Assembly: GCA_946405675.1 (NCBI GenBank)
Contig: CAMJIC010000121.1
Location: forward strand, 1 to 7,510
Source of the DNA: an uncultured Clostridia bacterium
Lineage (GTDB): Bacteria; Bacillota; Clostridia; Lachnospirales; Lachnospiraceae
Length of the DNA stretch: 7,510 nt
Direction: 5' to 3'
Of the stretch, positions 5,065 through 7,510 are shown in pieces. Made by a program: the position numbers and the translations under genes. Every line of letters begins with the position of its first letter. The stretch's first letter is position 1. The notes below the pieces were generated by a model that made no database searches, was not told the DNA's origin, and saw nothing but the letters and a program-made list of their open reading frames with translations.

Positions 5065-6983
5065 AACAGTTTGAATTTGAGTTTGACAGCATAGAACAGG
5101 CATGTGACGGCGTTTCCGGGATTCAGAGGATTCTTGGCCGCCATCCGTTCAAGGATGCGATGGCATTTGTATTTGTCGGCCGTTTCCCTGAGAAAGAGGT
5201 GGAACGTCTGATCTCCATGTATGATGCCTGCCTCCCGGAGGTGAAACGTGTCGGAATCTCAGAGGGATATGCGACAGATTTCCGCTCAGCGGTATCCCGT
5301 ATCAAATTCAATCTCGTGCTCGCGGAATGCGGAAAGGTTTTTTATCCTGTACAGATTCCGTGTAATCCCGGATATGAGGAGGCTGCGGCCGCCGAAATGA
5401 ATCGCTTTCTTGATGCGATTCCATTCGTGAAGGGCGTGGCGTTCTATCCGTCAGGCCTGGGAATTAATATTACCCGATTCCTGCACGCGACTCATTCGAG
5501 TGCACCCTTTTTCGGCGCATTGGCAATCCCGCGGTATGAGTCGGAACAGCTGCTCAGCGATGGAATCCTTGAAGACGGGTATGGAATCGGCAAAGAGATC
5601 ATTTCCTCCGGCTTTACAGCCATGGTGATTGCGGGAGAGCATGTGAATCTGTCCCTGGACTACATTCTGGGGTGGGAGCCTATAGGCAGGGAAATGGAGG
5701 TTCAGCTGGAACCGGCCGTGCCCGGCGTGAAGCAGATTGGCGAGACGCAGATCCGACTGATCGATGGGGCGCCTGCCCTGGAGATCTACCGGAAGTATCT
5801 GGGGGTGGAATGGGATGAGGATTTCATTATCAATGTCTGCGAGTTTCCGCTGATGGTACAGCAAAACGGTGTGGATATCTGCCTGGTGCCCATGAACAGC
5901 AGGGACGGGCGGCTTTCTCTGATCGGAAATGTGGAGGAAACGGACAAGCTTCGCTTTTCTTACAGTACCAGGGAGGCGATCCTCAGTGCGTCCCTGGAGG
6001 GCAGCAAACGGATGGCTGCCTTTGAGCCGGAGGCCGTGGTTATGAGCCTTTGCGGAAACCGGATCAATTTCCTCAGGCAGGAGGCCCACCTTGAGTGGGA
6101 TTATTACAGGAGAAATAATCCGGATCTCGTCTATTGCCATGGACAGTGTGAGATCGCCTACAAGGATGGAAAGGGCGGTGTGCTGAACAGTGCTCTCGTT
6201 GCGGTGGGCATCCGGGAGTGCGACGGGCATGGCAGCGCGGAGTCCTATATCGGCAGGAACGATTTTGGGGAGACCCCGAAGCAGGGTCCTATTCCTCTGG
6301 AGTACCGTATTTCCCATTTCTTCCATGTGATGACGGATGAGCTGGTGCATCTCCAGCATCATCTCGAGGATGAGGTGGAGAAGAAGACGCGGGAGAATGA
6401 GGGGCTGTCCTTTCATGTGGTTCAGACACTGGCAGAGGCGATTGACGCCAAGGATACCTATACAAATGGTCATTCCAGCCGTGTTGCAGCCTATTCCAGG
6501 GAGATCGCGAAGCGATTTGGGCTGAGCGAGAGGAAGCAGAATGAGATTTATATGATGGGCCTTCTGCATGATGTCGGGAAGATTGGCGTTCCTGACGCGG
6601 TGATCAATAAGCCGGGCAGGCTTACGGAGGAAGAGTTCGCGATGATCAAAACGCATCCTGCGACCGGAGCGCGGATTCTGGAGAAGATCAGGGAGATGCC
6701 GGGACTTGCCGTGGGCGCGCGCTGGCATCATGAAAGGATAGACGGCAGGGGGTATCCGGATGGGCTGAAGGGGGATGAGATTCCTTTGGAGGCTCGTATT
6801 ATTGCCGTGGCTGATGCCTATGATGCCATGACCAGCAACCGCAGCTATCGGGATGTCATGCCGCAGGAGAAGGTCAGAGGGCAGATCGAAAACGGCCTTG
6901 GCACGCAGTTCGATCCGGCATTTGGCAAGGTTATGCTTCAGATGATAGATGAAGATACGCAGTATCGGATGAGGGAAGTATAG
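5061..6983 (+). CDS. FIST sensor / HD-GYP cyclic-di-GMP phosphodiesterase fusion
   Basis: The 640-residue protein has no signal peptide or transmembrane helix, so it should be a cytoplasmic signal transducer. Residues about 30-215 match FIST-N (NLSLDYILGWEPIGREMEV closes it) and about 235-390 match FIST-C, with ALEIYRKYLG near its start and LNSALVAVGIRE at its end. FIST domains are thought to bind small ligands, perhaps amino acids. A Cys-His-Gly-Gln-Cys cluster (359-363) lies in FIST-C. A helical, probably coiled-coil linker (about 418-450) leads to the HD-GYP domain (about 450-635). This has GHSSRVAAYS (470-479), LLHDVGKIGVPD (501-512), THPATGARIL (531-540), HHERIDGRGYPDG (556-568) and VADAYDAMTSNRSYR (583-597). 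All usual metal ligands are present: His471, His503, Asp504, His532, His556, His557 and Asp585, as is the GYP motif (564-566). It is predicted to be an active phosphodiesterase that degrades cyclic di-GMP to pGpG or GMP under FIST control. Confidence 0.92.
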   Translation: MKQFEFEFDSIEQACDGVSGIQRILGRHPFKDAMAFVFVGRFPEKEVERLISMYDACLPEVKRVGISEGYATDFRSAVSRIKFNLVLAECGKVFYPVQIPCNPGYEEAAAAEMNRFLDAIPFVKGVAFYPSGLGINITRFLHATHSSAPFFGALAIPRYESEQLLSDGILEDGYGIGKEIISSGFTAMVIAGEHVNLSLDYILGWEPIGREMEVQLEPAVPGVKQIGETQIRLIDGAPALEIYRKYLGVEWDEDFIINVCEFPLMVQQNGVDICLVPMNSRDGRLSLIGNVEETDKLRFSYSTREAILSASLEGSKRMAAFEPEAVVMSLCGNRINFLRQEAHLEWDYYRRNNPDLVYCHGQCEIAYKDGKGGVLNSALVAVGIRECDGHGSAESYIGRNDFGETPKQGPIPLEYRISHFFHVMTDELVHLQHHLEDEVEKKTRENEGLSFHVVQTLAEAIDAKDTYTNGHSSRVAAYSREIAKRFGLSERKQNEIYMMGLLHDVGKIGVPDAVINKPGRLTEEEFAMIKTHPATGARILEKIREMPGLAVGARWHHERIDGRGYPDGLKGDEIPLEARIIAVADAYDAMTSNRSYRDVMPQEKVRGQIENGLGTQFDPAFGKVMLQMIDEDTQYRMREV

Positions 6984-7023
6984 GTCAGGGAGCATCATTG
7001 CTTTTAACGTTGGTACATCTGCT

Positions 7024-7049
7024 GCCATGAAGGCATGTGCCGGCATGGC
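7024..7049 (+). other. Stem-loop after the FIST/HD-GYP gene, possible weak terminator
   Basis: GCCATG (7024-7029) pairs with CATGGC (7044-7049). Inside, GGC (7032-7034) pairs with GCC (7039-7041) across an AA/GG internal loop. The following bases, TTTCGTT, are only a poor U-tract, so termination would be partial at best. It lies 40 bases after the stop codon. Confidence 0.4.
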
Positions 7050-7061
7050 TTTCGTTGAAAG

Positions 7062-7117
7062 GAAACGAGGATAACGAAACGGGGATAACGAAACGAGGAT
7101 AACGAAACGGGGATAAT
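7062..7117. repeat. 14-bp tandem repeat, 4 units in a 28-bp double unit
   Basis: Four units lie at 7062-7075, 7076-7089, 7090-7103 and 7104-7117. They alternate gaaacgaggataac and gaaacggggataac, so the array is two copies of a 28-bp block that differ only in the final base. The bases TTTCGTT just upstream (7050-7056) are the inverse complement of AACGAAA within the array. Confidence 0.9.
7109..7112 (+). promoter_or_regulatory. Probable ribosome binding site in the last 14-bp unit
   Basis: GGGG is followed by 7 bases and then ATG 7120. It is the only purine-rich, suitably spaced site for the second Nudix gene and belongs to the last unit of the tandem array. Confidence 0.4.
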
Positions 7118-7119
7118 GA

Positions 7120-7510
7120 ATGGAATATTTTGACATAGTAGATGAAAATGGAATACCGACCGGCAAAATCATTTCCCGTGATGATGCCCACAGGGAAGGG
7201 ATCCTGCACAGGACAGCGCATGTGTGGATCGTAAGGGAAAAGCAGGATGGATTCGATATCCTGCTGCAAAAGCGAAGCCAGAACAAGGATTCCTTTCCCG
7301 GATTGTATGACACGTCCTCCGCAGGGCATGTGCCGGCGGGGGATGAACCGCTGGAATCGGCAATCAGGGAGCTTGGAGAGGAGCTGGGGATTGAGGCTGC
7401 AGCAGGGCAGCTTTCATATGCCGGGAAGTTCCGCGTCCGGTATGAAATGGAATTCCATGGGAGCCTGTTTCGTGACAATGAGATTGCGTGGGTATATGTA
7501 TACCGGGAGC
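7120..7510 (+). CDS. Nudix hydrolase, IDI/YfcD-like (3' end outside window)
   Basis: The frame is open from ATG 7120 to the window end, giving 130 complete codons. The start MEYFDIVDENGIPTGKIISR and the following HREGILHRTAHVWIV are typical of the Nudix group related to type-I isopentenyl-diphosphate isomerase and E. coli YfcD. The LLQKRSQNKDSFPGLYDTS segment (48-66) is also typical. The Nudix box starts at Gly69 and has RELGEELGI at 83-91, with Glu87 and Glu88 as metal ligands. The first acidic position is Asp75 instead of Glu. A nucleotide or diphosphate substrate is likely, but I cannot name it; isoprenoid isomerase activity is not implied by this resemblance. An ATG at 7116 is in a frame that stops after five codons. 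The gene lies 136 bp after the FIST/HD-GYP gene on the same strand, so it may share its transcript. Confidence 0.88.
   Translation, partial: MEYFDIVDENGIPTGKIISRDDAHREGILHRTAHVWIVREKQDGFDILLQKRSQNKDSFPGLYDTSSAGHVPAGDEPLESAIRELGEELGIEAAAGQLSYAGKFRVRYEMEFHGSLFRDNEIAWVYVYRE

Noticed and set aside
349..7117. CRISPR array or iteron origin
   Set aside because: The repeats are directly adjacent without unique spacers, each array has a different unit, and no cas or replication initiator gene is in the window.
2363..7478. Very long antisense open frames (585 codons at 2363-4120 and 675 codons at 5451-7478 on the - strand)
   Set aside because: They lie opposite well-recognised GH51, FIST/HD-GYP and Nudix genes, show no family motifs, and are explained by codon bias of the + strand genes.

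Overview
The window looks like a chromosomal stretch from a gut-type Clostridia bacterium, most likely Lachnospiraceae. This is inferred from the mid-range GC, AGGAGG-type ribosome binding sites and protein families typical of that group: an Rpn-type nuclease tail, DUF3990, a signal-less GH51 arabinofuranosidase and a FIST/HD-GYP fusion. No rRNA, tRNA, CRISPR array, insertion sequence or complete mobile element is visible. All seven genes lie on the + strand, and there is no gene-free stretch longer than about 300 bases.

Layout: (1) 1-363, the 3' end of a gene resembling the C-terminal tail of Rpn/PD-(D/E)XK family proteins. (2) 558-1409, a shikimate dehydrogenase-family enzyme with an altered substrate-binding loop. 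(3) 1579-2097, a DUF3990 protein with ADP-ribosyltransferase-like motifs. (4) 2309-4402, a large GH51 alpha-L-arabinofuranosidase. (5) 4495-5064, a Nudix hydrolase of the ADP-ribose pyrophosphatase type, overlapping by 4 bp with (6) 5061-6983, a FIST sensor fused to an HD-GYP cyclic-di-GMP phosphodiesterase. (7) 7120 to the window end, the 5' part of a second, IDI/YfcD-type Nudix hydrolase.

The gaps are the most unusual part. Four of the five non-overlapping gaps contain a short-period tandem repeat, each with a different sequence and period: 20 bp x3 (349-408), 17 bp x7 plus a decayed tail (2098-2281), 13 bp x6 (4412-4489) and 14 bp x4 (7062-7117). The 20-bp array starts inside the end of the upstream gene and contains its stop codon. 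The 13- and 14-bp arrays end in a diverged unit that appears to supply the ribosome binding site of the next gene. The fifth gap (1410-1578) instead holds a nested inverted repeat of about 110 bp. No classical intrinsic terminator with a U-run was found, so read-through between genes is possible.

Functionally, genes 5 and 6 are the only pair whose coupling is directly visible. Together they suggest a ligand-sensing cyclic-di-GMP turnover protein made with a nucleotide-diphosphate hydrolase. The other genes appear to be independent metabolic or accessory genes, and no multi-gene defence or biosynthetic system can be supported.
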